64,000 nucleotides of DNA, from contig NZ_JANIBJ010000004.1 in assembly GCF_024505185.1 (NCBI RefSeq), positions 62,001 through 126,000 on the forward strand, in the 5' to 3' direction. The notes beneath the pieces are model-generated. The model saw nothing but the letters and a program-made list of their open reading frames with translations, was not told the origin of the DNA and searched no databases. Numbering within the stretch: the stretch's first letter is position 1; every line of letters starts with the position of its first letter. The stretch comes from Methylomonas subterranea. GTDB lineage: Bacteria > Pseudomonadota > Gammaproteobacteria > Methylococcales > Methylomonadaceae. Of the stretch, positions 9,097 through 16,944 are shown piece after piece. The translations under genes were made by a program, and so were the position numbers.

Positions 9097-9953
9097 TCTC
9101 AGTCGTCATACCTGCATATAACGAACAGGGCGCCATTCACCATACTGTTAACGAAATCAGACATACTCTAGAGTCAATGAGTATTGACGGTTACGAAATT
9201 ATTGTTGTGAACGACGGTTCTACTGACAATACAGCGGAAGAAGCGCTAGAGAGCGGGGCGAAAGTTGTTAATCATCCTCATAACGTTGGGTATGGCAAGT
9301 CCCTAAAGAGTGGTATTTTGGCTGCAAACAACGATGCGATCGTTATTACCGACGCGGATTTAACTTATCCATTCGATCAATTTCCCAAACTCTACGAGGA
9401 GTATGTTAAGGGATTCGATATGGTGGTTGGGCGCAGGACGGGCGTACATGTAAATCCATCTATCCTTAAATCACCATTGCGGCGAATATTGAGGTTTTTG
9501 GTTGAGTTTACTGCCGGTCGAAAAATCCCTGACATAAATTCCGGATTGAGAGTGTTTAGTAAAAAAACTGTCGTTCCATATTTCAACCTGCTTTGCGATA
9601 CCTTTAGCTTTACCACGTCGCTAACTCTCGCCTATATGATGACCGGGCTATTTGTGTCATATATAGATATACCTTATTCAAAAAGGCATGGTAGCTCAAA
9701 AGTCCGATTGTTTAGAGATTCATTAAGAACTTTGCAATTTATTTTGCAAGCTGTAACTTATTATAATCCTATAAAGGTTTTTCTACTATTTGCTATCATT
9801 TGTATTTTATTGTCGTGTGTTGGCTTCTTGATATCAACCTTTCTGCATATAAATGCCGGTTATTATTTGGGGTTGGGCGGATTTTTGGTTTCTCTTATTA
9901 TATTGTGCATGGGGTTGATTGCGGATTTATTAAAACAAATTATGCATAAATAA
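9093..9953 (+). CDS. family 2 glycosyltransferase, dolichyl/polyprenyl-phosphate sugar transferase type
   Basis: The 286-residue protein has a GT-A domain: the start MISVVIPAYNE, the nucleotide-binding VVNDGSTDNT, and the metal-binding DXD equivalent ITDADLTYP at about residues 89-97. Two membrane helices follow at the C-terminus (about 225-280). This is the DPM1/DPG-synthase arrangement, which loads a single sugar onto a polyprenyl phosphate at the inner face of the membrane. The product could feed the GT-C-like domain of the protein encoded at 4877. The start overlaps the asnB stop (ATGA). Confidence 0.88.
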   Translation: MISVVIPAYNEQGAIHHTVNEIRHTLESMSIDGYEIIVVNDGSTDNTAEEALESGAKVVNHPHNVGYGKSLKSGILAANNDAIVITDADLTYPFDQFPKLYEEYVKGFDMVVGRRTGVHVNPSILKSPLRRILRFLVEFTAGRKIPDINSGLRVFSKKTVVPYFNLLCDTFSFTTSLTLAYMMTGLFVSYIDIPYSKRHGSSKVRLFRDSLRTLQFILQAVTYYNPIKVFLLFAIICILLSCVGFLISTFLHINAGYYLGLGGFLVSLIILCMGLIADLLKQIMHK

Positions 9954-10034
9954 ATATTCTTTATTTTGTTTGTTTGCTAATGATAGACTAATTCTCGAGA
10001 TTGCTGGTATTTATTAAATTTGGTTTTTATCTAT

Positions 10035-11111
10035 ATGTCAATAGAAGTTTCAAGTATTGATGGTTTGCGGGATGATGTTATTTTGGGGTTGAACCGTCCC
10101 GAAAGGGGGTTTTTTAATTCATTCGGTTGGTTTAGTAATTTTTTTAATAGTGTCGCTAAAGTTTTAAACTTCGATTGTTTTTTTTTGTATCAAAGCCAAA
10201 TTAATAATCCATTGATTCTGCCCTTGATGTATGAGGCAAATCATTCTCTTAAAGTTGTTAAGAGTATGTCAAATTATTATTCGCCAATCTTTTCATTGGT
10301 TGGCGATAGGGGGATGGTTGAGTCTGAAATCTCAAGCTTTTTACAACAAATCAATAAAAGGTTGCCGGCCTGGGACTTAATGGAGTTACGTCCGCTCAGT
10401 CTGGAGGAGTGTGATTTTTTGTTGTCTGAATTCCAAAAAAACGGGATGCCGGCAATTAAATTCTTTTGTTTTGGTAACTGGTTTCTTGATGTTGCTGGTC
10501 GATCATTTACCGAATACTTTTCTCAGCTCTCGTCGCAAGTTAGAAATACGGTATTGCGTAAATCGAAAAAATTTTTCCAATTGGATGGTGCAAAGGTTAC
10601 TATTTTCACATCTATTCAGCATATTGAAGAGGCTATAGCTTGTTATGAGCAAGTTTATCGCTCCAGCTGGAAAGTGGAAGAGCCGTTTCCGGAATTTATG
10701 CCTGGATTAATTAAACTGGCAGCGTCAAATGGTACGCTTCGTTTGGGGGTCGCCTATCTTGGTGACAAAGCCATCGCGGCGCAAGTCTGGATTATCGCGG
10801 ATAAAACGGCATACATTTTTAAGTTGGCTTATGATGATGCTTACACGCAATATTCCGCTGGTACTATACTGACTTCAAAACTCATGGAGCACGCGATCGA
10901 CCTGGACAAGGTGGAAATTGTCGATTATTTATCCGGCGATGATAGTTACAAGAAGGACTGGATGTCTCATAGACGCGAACGTTGGGGGCTTTTGGTGTTT
11001 AATACGTCTTCATTCAGGGGGTGTTTGGAATATCTCAAAGAAACCTTAAAAGCCCGTATAAAGCGATTGCGGGATATTTATGTAATGCTTAAAACTAAAC
11101 TAAAAATATAA
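10035..11111 (+). CDS. GNAT/FemAB-like acyltransferase (BioF2/CelD-type domain)
   Basis: This protein of about 358 residues carries the GNAT_6 (CelD/BcsL, FemAB-like) domain in its C-terminal half: ITSIQ-HIEEAIACYEQVYRSSWK, then GTLRLGVAYLGDKAIAAQVWI and the C-terminal DYLSGDDSYKKDW. XrtA loci often contain a FemAB-related protein next to an acyl carrier protein, as here. It likely transfers an acyl or aminoacyl group during glycan or carrier modification; the substrate is unknown. ATG at 10035 is preferred over an in-frame TTG at 10020; neither has a strong ribosome site. It is 2 bases from the ACP gene. Confidence 0.7.
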   Translation: MSIEVSSIDGLRDDVILGLNRPERGFFNSFGWFSNFFNSVAKVLNFDCFFLYQSQINNPLILPLMYEANHSLKVVKSMSNYYSPIFSLVGDRGMVESEISSFLQQINKRLPAWDLMELRPLSLEECDFLLSEFQKNGMPAIKFFCFGNWFLDVAGRSFTEYFSQLSSQVRNTVLRKSKKFFQLDGAKVTIFTSIQHIEEAIACYEQVYRSSWKVEEPFPEFMPGLIKLAASNGTLRLGVAYLGDKAIAAQVWIIADKTAYIFKLAYDDAYTQYSAGTILTSKLMEHAIDLDKVEIVDYLSGDDSYKKDWMSHRRERWGLLVFNTSSFRGCLEYLKETLKARIKRLRDIYVMLKTKLKI

Positions 11112-11113
11112 TT

Positions 11114-11359
11114 ATGTCCGTTACCGATCAAGTTAAAGAAATATTGATTTCAATTCTGCAGATTAAGGATAGTAGCGCCAATTTCGCAATGGATATGCCT
11201 TTATTGGGCGCTATTCCGGAATTTGACTCCATGGCTGTAGTGTCAATTATAACGGCATTTGAGGATCGATTCGGGTTTGCTGTCGATGATGATGAAATCG
11301 ATGCCTCGGTATTTGAGACATTCGGTTCTCTGGTAGCGTTTGTCGAAAATAAACTATAA
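11114..11359 (+). CDS. acyl carrier protein, exosortase A locus
   Basis: The 81-residue acidic protein has the ACP four-helix pattern and the phosphopantetheine-attachment serine at residue 39 in PEFDSMAVV. It is not the fatty-acid-synthase ACP (its context and sequence differ from AcpP). It would hold an acyl or aminoacyl group as a thioester for the ligase (16945-18546) and decarboxylase (15702-16937) encoded nearby. The spacing to the GNAT-like gene upstream is 2 bases, so the two are probably co-translated. Confidence 0.88.
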   Translation: MSVTDQVKEILISILQIKDSSANFAMDMPLLGAIPEFDSMAVVSIITAFEDRFGFAVDDDEIDASVFETFGSLVAFVENKL

Positions 11360-11755
11360 TTATTTATTTTGCCTTCGGTAATAATCGTTGTAAGTGTGCA
11401 TGTCTGAAACCAACCTCAGCGTATGGATGATATCTGCATATCGGTTGATCTTTTTGTTTGCCTCCATTTTCAAGTATTCCCTTCGTATTACGGCAACTGG
11501 TTGCACGGTATTAATTGGTTTTTAATGAGTTAATAGAAGATATCAACTATTTTGCCATCGTCGAATTTTACAATCATCCGGATTGCTTGTTTTGTGTATA
11601 TTAATTTCAATTGCGGGCAACGGTTATTTTTCACTAATGAAATCAGTAAAACTTGGTTATCTGGCTGGATATTCGTTAGCATTATCTCGCGCCAGTGGTT
11701 CATAGCGTAGTTTTTCTCCTCCATTACATGCCATGCTCTCTTTAGTGTTTGATCT
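11360..11755. other. intergenic region with a doubtful minus-strand small ORF
   Basis: This is 396 AT-rich bases between the ACP gene and the hydrolase 2 gene. On the minus strand a 64-codon frame (11530-11724, starting MEEKNYAMNHW, ending KFDDGKIVDIFY) is intact, but it has only a weak ribosome site and no recognisable family. No clear terminator or palindrome was seen. The region probably contains the promoter for the hydrolase genes. The small ORF is recorded here as unproven. Confidence 0.3.
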
Positions 11756-12574
11756 ATGAATCCTTTTTTTTTGGAAAGCCGATCGGGCACATTGTTTGCC
11801 GTTTATATCTCGCCTTCTGATTCTGAACCCAAGGGGGCGCTGGTGCATGTTCCAGCCTTTGCTGAAGAGATGAACAAATCAAGGCATATGGTTATGTTGC
11901 AAGCAAATGCGCTTTCTAAACTGGGATATGGCGTATTGATACTGGATTTGTTTGGGACTGGCGACAGTAGCGGTGACTTTGCTGAGGCTACTTGGGATTT
12001 CTGGTTAGCCGATCTTGCCGAGGGAGTTGCTTGGCTTAAACGACAAGGTATCGAACGGGTAGGTTTATGGGGTTTAAGGACCGGTATTTTACTGGCCATG
12101 GATTACGCTAAGCGCAATCCAGATACTATTTCGCGAATGTTGGCTTGGCAACCGGTTTTTAACGGCGACATGTTTGTTACCCAGTTTTTGCGACTTCGGA
12201 TTGCTGCCGCCATAATGAACAACCTTGCGCCGCAGGAAAAGACCGGCGATTTGAAAAGGTTGTTGCAGCAAGGGCAAGCGCTAGAGGTGGCCGGCTATGG
12301 TTTGAATCCTGAGTTGATGAATCCCTTGATGAAGTTAAAGTTCGATCCTTCCGCTTTGGTGTCTTTGAACTCGTTCGATGTGTTTGAAGTTGTCGCGGCG
12401 CAGAACCCACAATCATCTTTTGTTTATTTACAGGCTGTTGATAATCTGACGAATCAGGGAATCCCGACAACCTTGACAACCGTTACTGGTGAACAGTTTT
12501 GGGCCAGTCAGGAAATCAGTACGGCGCCCGCATTGCTTACCGTTACGCTAGAAAAGGTTAGGCTATGGCATTAA
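11756..12574 (+). CDS. exosortase A system-associated hydrolase 2 (alpha/beta hydrolase fold)
   Basis: The 272-residue protein matches the alpha/beta-hydrolase family tied to XrtA loci (TIGR03101 type). It has an oxyanion-side loop HVPAFAEEMNKSRH, then LILDLFGTGDSSGDF, and a nucleophile elbow WGLRTG. The elbow holds Arg108 where canonical members have Ser, so a classical Ser-His-Asp triad is absent. It may be a non-catalytic partner or use another chemistry. It is followed 138 bases later by hydrolase 1. The substrate is unknown for the whole family, though its genes travel with the ligase, decarboxylase and ACP. Confidence 0.85.
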   Translation: MNPFFLESRSGTLFAVYISPSDSEPKGALVHVPAFAEEMNKSRHMVMLQANALSKLGYGVLILDLFGTGDSSGDFAEATWDFWLADLAEGVAWLKRQGIERVGLWGLRTGILLAMDYAKRNPDTISRMLAWQPVFNGDMFVTQFLRLRIAAAIMNNLAPQEKTGDLKRLLQQGQALEVAGYGLNPELMNPLMKLKFDPSALVSLNSFDVFEVVAAQNPQSSFVYLQAVDNLTNQGIPTTLTTVTGEQFWASQEISTAPALLTVTLEKVRLWH

Positions 12575-12712
12575 TTAACGTAATCTCGAATTTTTTATAT
12601 TCTCGAAGCATATGTATGGCTGCTGTCAAGCTCATTTTGATCGATACAGTGTTTTATGTTTTTGCGGGAAATCGTACAAATCGCGATGTGTTCAAATATA
12701 TACAGTCGGTAA

Positions 12713-13588
12713 ATGTTTATGCGGCGTAATGAAATGCCGATGGTTTTTGACTGTCAGGGGGATCAACTGCTCGGAATAGTCCATCTGGCCGAAGGCGGCG
12801 CGCGGGTCGGCGTATTGATTGTAGTCGGTGGGCCACAGTACAGGGTCGGCAGCCATCGACAATTTGTTTTATTGGCTAGATATTTGGCTAGTCATGGAAT
12901 TCCGGCAATGCGCTTTGATGTTCGAGGAATGGGTGACTCGAAAGGGGGGGAGCGGCGGTTTGATCAATTGGATGCCGATATACGTAGTGCTGTCGATTGT
13001 TTTATGGCGTCTGTTGATCTAAAGAGCGTGGTAATTTGGGGGTTGTGCGATGCCGCTTCGGCAGCGCTGTTTTACGCTTATCAAGATCATCGGGTGGCGG
13101 GACTTGTGTTGCTCAATCCTTGGGTGTTTACTGAGCAAGGTTCCGCTAAAACTTTTCTCAGACATTATTATTTGCAACGGTTTTTGAGTTCGGATTTTTG
13201 GCGGAAAGTGTTTTTATTTAAGTTCGATTTTATCGGTGCTATCGTTTCGTTTGCCGATATTTTGAAGAAAGTTGTAAAAGGACCATTGCAGGCTTCGGCT
13301 GTATCTACTTCGTCTGCAGTTCATATCGACGACGGTTTGCCGTTACCGGTCAGAATGCGGGAGTGCTTCAAGCAATTCGGTAAACCGGTTTTATTGATAC
13401 TCAGCGGTAGAGATTTGACTGCGGACGAGTTCAGGCTGGTTGTTGCCGACGATTCGGTTTGGCAGGCATTGTTGAGCGATCCGCTGGTTACAAAGCGCGA
13501 TTTTCCTGAAGCGGACCATACATTTTCGTCGGCAGAGTGGCGTGACAGAGTTGCGGATTGGAGTGTGAATTGGATAAGGGCACTATGA
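12713..13588 (+). CDS. exosortase A system-associated hydrolase 1 (alpha/beta hydrolase fold)
   Basis: This 291-residue alpha/beta hydrolase is of the XrtA-associated type 1 (TIGR03100 type). The segments GGPQYRVGSHRQF and MRFDVRGMGDSKGG precede the nucleophile elbow WGLCDAASA, where Cys112 takes the place of Ser. The late acid and base can be seen in SGRDLTADEF and EADHTF. A Cys-His-Asp thioesterase-like or acyltransferase-like activity on the carrier-bound intermediate is a reasonable inference. The stop overlaps the next start (ATGA at 13585). Alternative ATGs lie at 12719 and 12734. Confidence 0.85.
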   Translation: MFMRRNEMPMVFDCQGDQLLGIVHLAEGGARVGVLIVVGGPQYRVGSHRQFVLLARYLASHGIPAMRFDVRGMGDSKGGERRFDQLDADIRSAVDCFMASVDLKSVVIWGLCDAASAALFYAYQDHRVAGLVLLNPWVFTEQGSAKTFLRHYYLQRFLSSDFWRKVFLFKFDFIGAIVSFADILKKVVKGPLQASAVSTSSAVHIDDGLPLPVRMRECFKQFGKPVLLILSGRDLTADEFRLVVADDSVWQALLSDPLVTKRDFPEADHTFSSAEWRDRVADWSVNWIRAL

Positions 13589-14835
13589 AAAATGTTTTGA
13601 TGATAGCGTACCACTTTCCGCCGGTAAGAGTCAGTAGCGGAATTCAACGTACGCTGAAGTTTACAACCTATTTGCTGGAACACGGCTGGTGTGCGCAGGT
13701 ATTAACCGTCGATCCGCGCGCATATGAAAAATGCAGCTCAGATCAGTTGCAAGAAGTCCCTCAACAAGTCACGGTCAAACGCGCTTTTGCCCTGGATACG
13801 GCAAGGCATTTGTCCTTTAAAGGGCGATATTCGAGATGGATGGCCTTGCCCGACAGATGGATAAGTTGGTGCTTGGGTGGTTTTTTTTCGGGTCTAATGT
13901 TAATTCGACGAAATAAGCCGCGCGTCATTTGGTCTACTTACCCCATTGCAACCGCGCATTTACTGGGATTTTTATTGCACCGCGCGACCGGTATCCCATG
14001 GATTGCCGATTTTCGTGACTCCATGACCGAAAATGATTATCCCGATGATCCGTTGCAGAGGCGTGTTTATCGTTGGATCGAGAGACAAACGATAAATCAT
14101 TGCAGTCGCGCTGTCTTTACTACTCCCGGAGCTATTCGGATGTACAAACAACGTTATCCGGACATTGCCGATGAGCGCTGGGTATTGATACCGAACGGCT
14201 TTGACGAGGAAAATTTTGTTAACGCCGAACGCTCTCAAGCTTTCAAGGATGTGTTGTTAAGTAAGCCTAATAAAATCGTTTTGTTACATAGTGGTGTAAT
14301 TTATCCGTCTGAACGCGACCCTAGTCATTTTTTTTTCGCGTTGGCTGAGTTGAAACAGTTTAATCAGATAAAAGCCGATCAACTCCGGATTATATTACGT
14401 GCTACCGGACATGACGCTTTACTTCAACGCATGATTGATGAATGCGATTTGAAGGATATAGTTTTTCTTGAGCCTGGTATCGCTTATGAGATGGCTTTGG
14501 CTGAAATGTTAGCGGTCGATGGCTTGCTGATATTTCAGGCGAGTAATTGTAATCATCAGGTTCCTGCAAAAATTTATGAGTATTTACGCGCCGGAAAACC
14601 TATTCTTGCATTAACCGATCCAGTCGGTGATACGGCTGGCGTTTTGTTTGAGGCTGGTTTGAATGAAGTTGTAGCGTTAGATGATAAGGAGTCCATCAAA
14701 AAAATATTTGTCCGTTTTATTGATGGTATTCAGCAAAAAAGTGTCAAGCTTGCATCCAAGCAGACTATAGAAATGCATTCGAGGCGGTACGGGGCCAATG
14801 TTCTGGCTGATGCGTTGAACTCAATAATCAGTTAG
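13585..14835 (+). CDS. glycosyltransferase, GT4-like
   Basis: This protein of about 416 residues starts MKNVLMIAYHFPPVRVSSG, typical of GT4-like enzymes of polysaccharide loci. It has the N-domain feature WIADFRDSMTEND and a C-domain beginning near VLLHSGVIYPSERDP, with the late donor-site region VPAKIYEYLRAGKPILALTD. It should add a sugar to the lipid-linked repeat unit in the cytoplasm. The ATG at 13585 overlaps the hydrolase 1 stop; the same frame runs back to a TTG at 13558, which is less likely. Its end overlaps by 4 bases the convergent gene at 14832. Confidence 0.85.
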   Translation: MKNVLMIAYHFPPVRVSSGIQRTLKFTTYLLEHGWCAQVLTVDPRAYEKCSSDQLQEVPQQVTVKRAFALDTARHLSFKGRYSRWMALPDRWISWCLGGFFSGLMLIRRNKPRVIWSTYPIATAHLLGFLLHRATGIPWIADFRDSMTENDYPDDPLQRRVYRWIERQTINHCSRAVFTTPGAIRMYKQRYPDIADERWVLIPNGFDEENFVNAERSQAFKDVLLSKPNKIVLLHSGVIYPSERDPSHFFFALAELKQFNQIKADQLRIILRATGHDALLQRMIDECDLKDIVFLEPGIAYEMALAEMLAVDGLLIFQASNCNHQVPAKIYEYLRAGKPILALTDPVGDTAGVLFEAGLNEVVALDDKESIKKIFVRFIDGIQQKSVKLASKQTIEMHSRRYGANVLADALNSIIS

Positions 14836-15593
14836 GCTATTAAGTTATTTATTGTTAATAACAACAATGCAGTAAGAAAAGATATATAGCCTATTAGATT
14901 TTTAGGATTTTCGAGTACTTGTGGTCGCTTTAAAAGGTATGGATCAACTTTTAGATTTTCTAATATGTTGGCAATTTTTCGCAAGTAGGGATTTTTATCC
15001 CAGTTTATGGTTTTAGGCCAGTTATAGCTTTCGGTTTCCCTTTTATAGAAGGCGATTTTATCGTCCTTACCGCGTAATTTTTCCAGAAAATCCAGGCGGT
15101 TGATTAATATTTCCGAATCAGCTTTCAAATCCGATACACCATAATAAGTATCATCATCCCTGGGAAAAGAAATGTTGAATACTGGGTCTGCGGCCATCCA
15201 GCCTTTCTCATATCGAGCATTGACAATCGTGTGTGTTGGTCCACTGGTTTCGGAACCATACAACATCACCAAAGTCGAGTCTATATTCAAGCGCTTAAGC
15301 AGGGCAGACAATAAACGCGATTTGTCTGCGCAGTCGCCGCCATTTTGCAAAACCTGCACCGGTGTTGGGCCTAGTTTTTGAAATAAAAAGTATTGTTTGT
15401 TTTTCGCAAACCCTTTGTTGAAGTACACAGCCTGATTTAGCCTTTCAATGATTTTACCTTTTGACAGGCCGGTAAGATCAACTGTAGATAAAAACCGATC
15501 TAAACTTTTTTCGTCAACGTACTGGCTATATTTTAGATATATTGACAATATAAAAAATATCGAGGAAAGGGCTAGGATAATATAACCAATCAT
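14832..15593 (-). CDS. membrane-anchored transglutaminase-like protein
   Basis: The protein has an N-terminal membrane helix (MIGYIILALSSIFFILSIYL), a central domain with a papain-like triad, and a C-terminal hydrophobic helix (IGYISFLTALLLLTINNLIA). Cys in NGGDCADKSRLL, His in SGPTHTIVNARY and Asp in MAADPVFNI have the order and spacing of transglutaminase-like proteases. Such proteins cleave or crosslink amide bonds, and relatives occur in polysaccharide and surface-protein loci. The chosen ATG at 15593 puts the signal anchor at the very N-terminus; the frame extends to a TTG at 15671. It converges on and overlaps the glycosyltransferase gene by 4 bases. Confidence 0.65.
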   Translation of the reverse strand: MIGYIILALSSIFFILSIYLKYSQYVDEKSLDRFLSTVDLTGLSKGKIIERLNQAVYFNKGFAKNKQYFLFQKLGPTPVQVLQNGGDCADKSRLLSALLKRLNIDSTLVMLYGSETSGPTHTIVNARYEKGWMAADPVFNISFPRDDDTYYGVSDLKADSEILINRLDFLEKLRGKDDKIAFYKRETESYNWPKTINWDKNPYLRKIANILENLKVDPYLLKRPQVLENPKNLIGYISFLTALLLLTINNLIA

Positions 15594-15701
15594 TTTTGAT
15601 TTTTCGCTAATTTGATGTGGGTTGAAATTCGTCGTTTTAAGATATCGAACCAGCGGGATGGATGTATCCAACTTATGGATACATCATCAATTTCATATTC
15701 A

Positions 15702-16937
15702 TTAGGCTAATATTTCCAGTGCATCCGGCTGACTAAGAAATCTGGCCGGACTGGCGGTGTAGCCATAAGCGCCCGACTGGAAAATCACCACCAGATCGCC
15801 GATTTCTGCCTTGGGTAGCGCCATTTTGTCGGCTAATATATCCAGTGGCGTGCACAACGGACCGACGATATTGACGGTTTCGTGTTCAGCAAAGTCCATT
15901 TTGTTACCGATGGCTACCGGATAATTCTTGCGTATGACTTGACCGAAATTGCCGGATGCCGCCAAGTGGTGGTGCAAGCCGCCATCCACAATTAAAAAAG
16001 TTTGGCCTCTGGAATTTTTTTTATCGATGATGCGTGTTACGTAAATACCCGCTTCGCCGACCAGATAGCGGCCCAGTTCGATGATGATTTCCGCTTCCGG
16101 CAGGGCGTGTTTTGTCGCCGCCATTTGCTCTCCCAATGCCTTGCCTACCTGTCCGATTTCCAGGGGAGTATCGCCTGGAAAGTAGGGTATGCCGAAGCCG
16201 CCGCCGATGTTGAGTTTACGAATGGGGGTAGGGCAATGTTCCGCCAGCCGTGCCGCCAGTTGCAGACTCTTTTTCTGTGCGTCGATGATGGATTCGGCTT
16301 TAAGATTTTGCGAACCGCTGTAGATATGAAAGCCTTGAAAGTCTAAATCGAGTGCCTTGATCAGCCTGAGTGCATCGGGTAACTGTTCTTCGTCGATACC
16401 GAATTGCTTGGGGCCGCCGCCCATTTTCATGCCGGAGGCTTTTAATTCGAACGCCGGATTGATACGGATGGCAACCTTGGCATTAAGACCCAGGGCTTGG
16501 CATTGTTCGGCAATGGTGTTTAATTCGTGAAAGGATTCGGCGTTAAGGGTCACCCCGGCTGCGATGGCTTGCGATAATTCCTGGGGGCGTTTGCCCGGGC
16601 CGGCGAAGCTGATGTGTGCCGCGGGCATGGGTGTGTCGAGCGCTACCTTCATTTCACCCGCCGAAGCCAAATCGAAACCGTCCACCAAGGTCGCCATATG
16701 TTGTACCACGGCCGGCATCGGGTTGGCTTTCATGGCGTAATGAATTTTCAATTCAGCCGGCATGTTTTTTCGCAGATCAAGCACTCGTTGCGTCAGCGCC
16801 TGTCTGTCGTAGGCGTAAAACGGGGTTTGGCCCACGCGTTGAGCCAATTGAGAGAGCGGTATGCCGCCAAGCATCAATTGCCCATTCGCTATGGGGAAGG
16901 TATTGATATCGGCATGTATGGGAGCGGCTGAATTCAT
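15702..16937 (-). CDS. PLP-dependent decarboxylase, exosortase A system-associated
   Basis: This fold-III (alanine-racemase-like) decarboxylase of about 411 residues is related to diaminopimelate/ornithine decarboxylases and matches the XrtA-associated family (TIGR03099). The PLP lysine is in HYAMKANPMP, the glycine loop is KLNIGGGFGIPYFPGD, and the active-site Cys of the partner subunit is in VGPLCTPLDIL. It probably decarboxylates an amino acid or its ACP-bound form made by the ligase just upstream. ATG at 16937 lies 7 bases after the ligase stop; the frame continues to 16967. The two genes form a minus-strand pair divergent from the exosortase gene. Confidence 0.9.
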   Translation of the reverse strand: MNSAAPIHADINTFPIANGQLMLGGIPLSQLAQRVGQTPFYAYDRQALTQRVLDLRKNMPAELKIHYAMKANPMPAVVQHMATLVDGFDLASAGEMKVALDTPMPAAHISFAGPGKRPQELSQAIAAGVTLNAESFHELNTIAEQCQALGLNAKVAIRINPAFELKASGMKMGGGPKQFGIDEEQLPDALRLIKALDLDFQGFHIYSGSQNLKAESIIDAQKKSLQLAARLAEHCPTPIRKLNIGGGFGIPYFPGDTPLEIGQVGKALGEQMAATKHALPEAEIIIELGRYLVGEAGIYVTRIIDKKNSRGQTFLIVDGGLHHHLAASGNFGQVIRKNYPVAIGNKMDFAEHETVNIVGPLCTPLDILADKMALPKAEIGDLVVIFQSGAYGYTASPARFLSQPDALEILA

Positions 16938-16944
16938 GTTGAAC

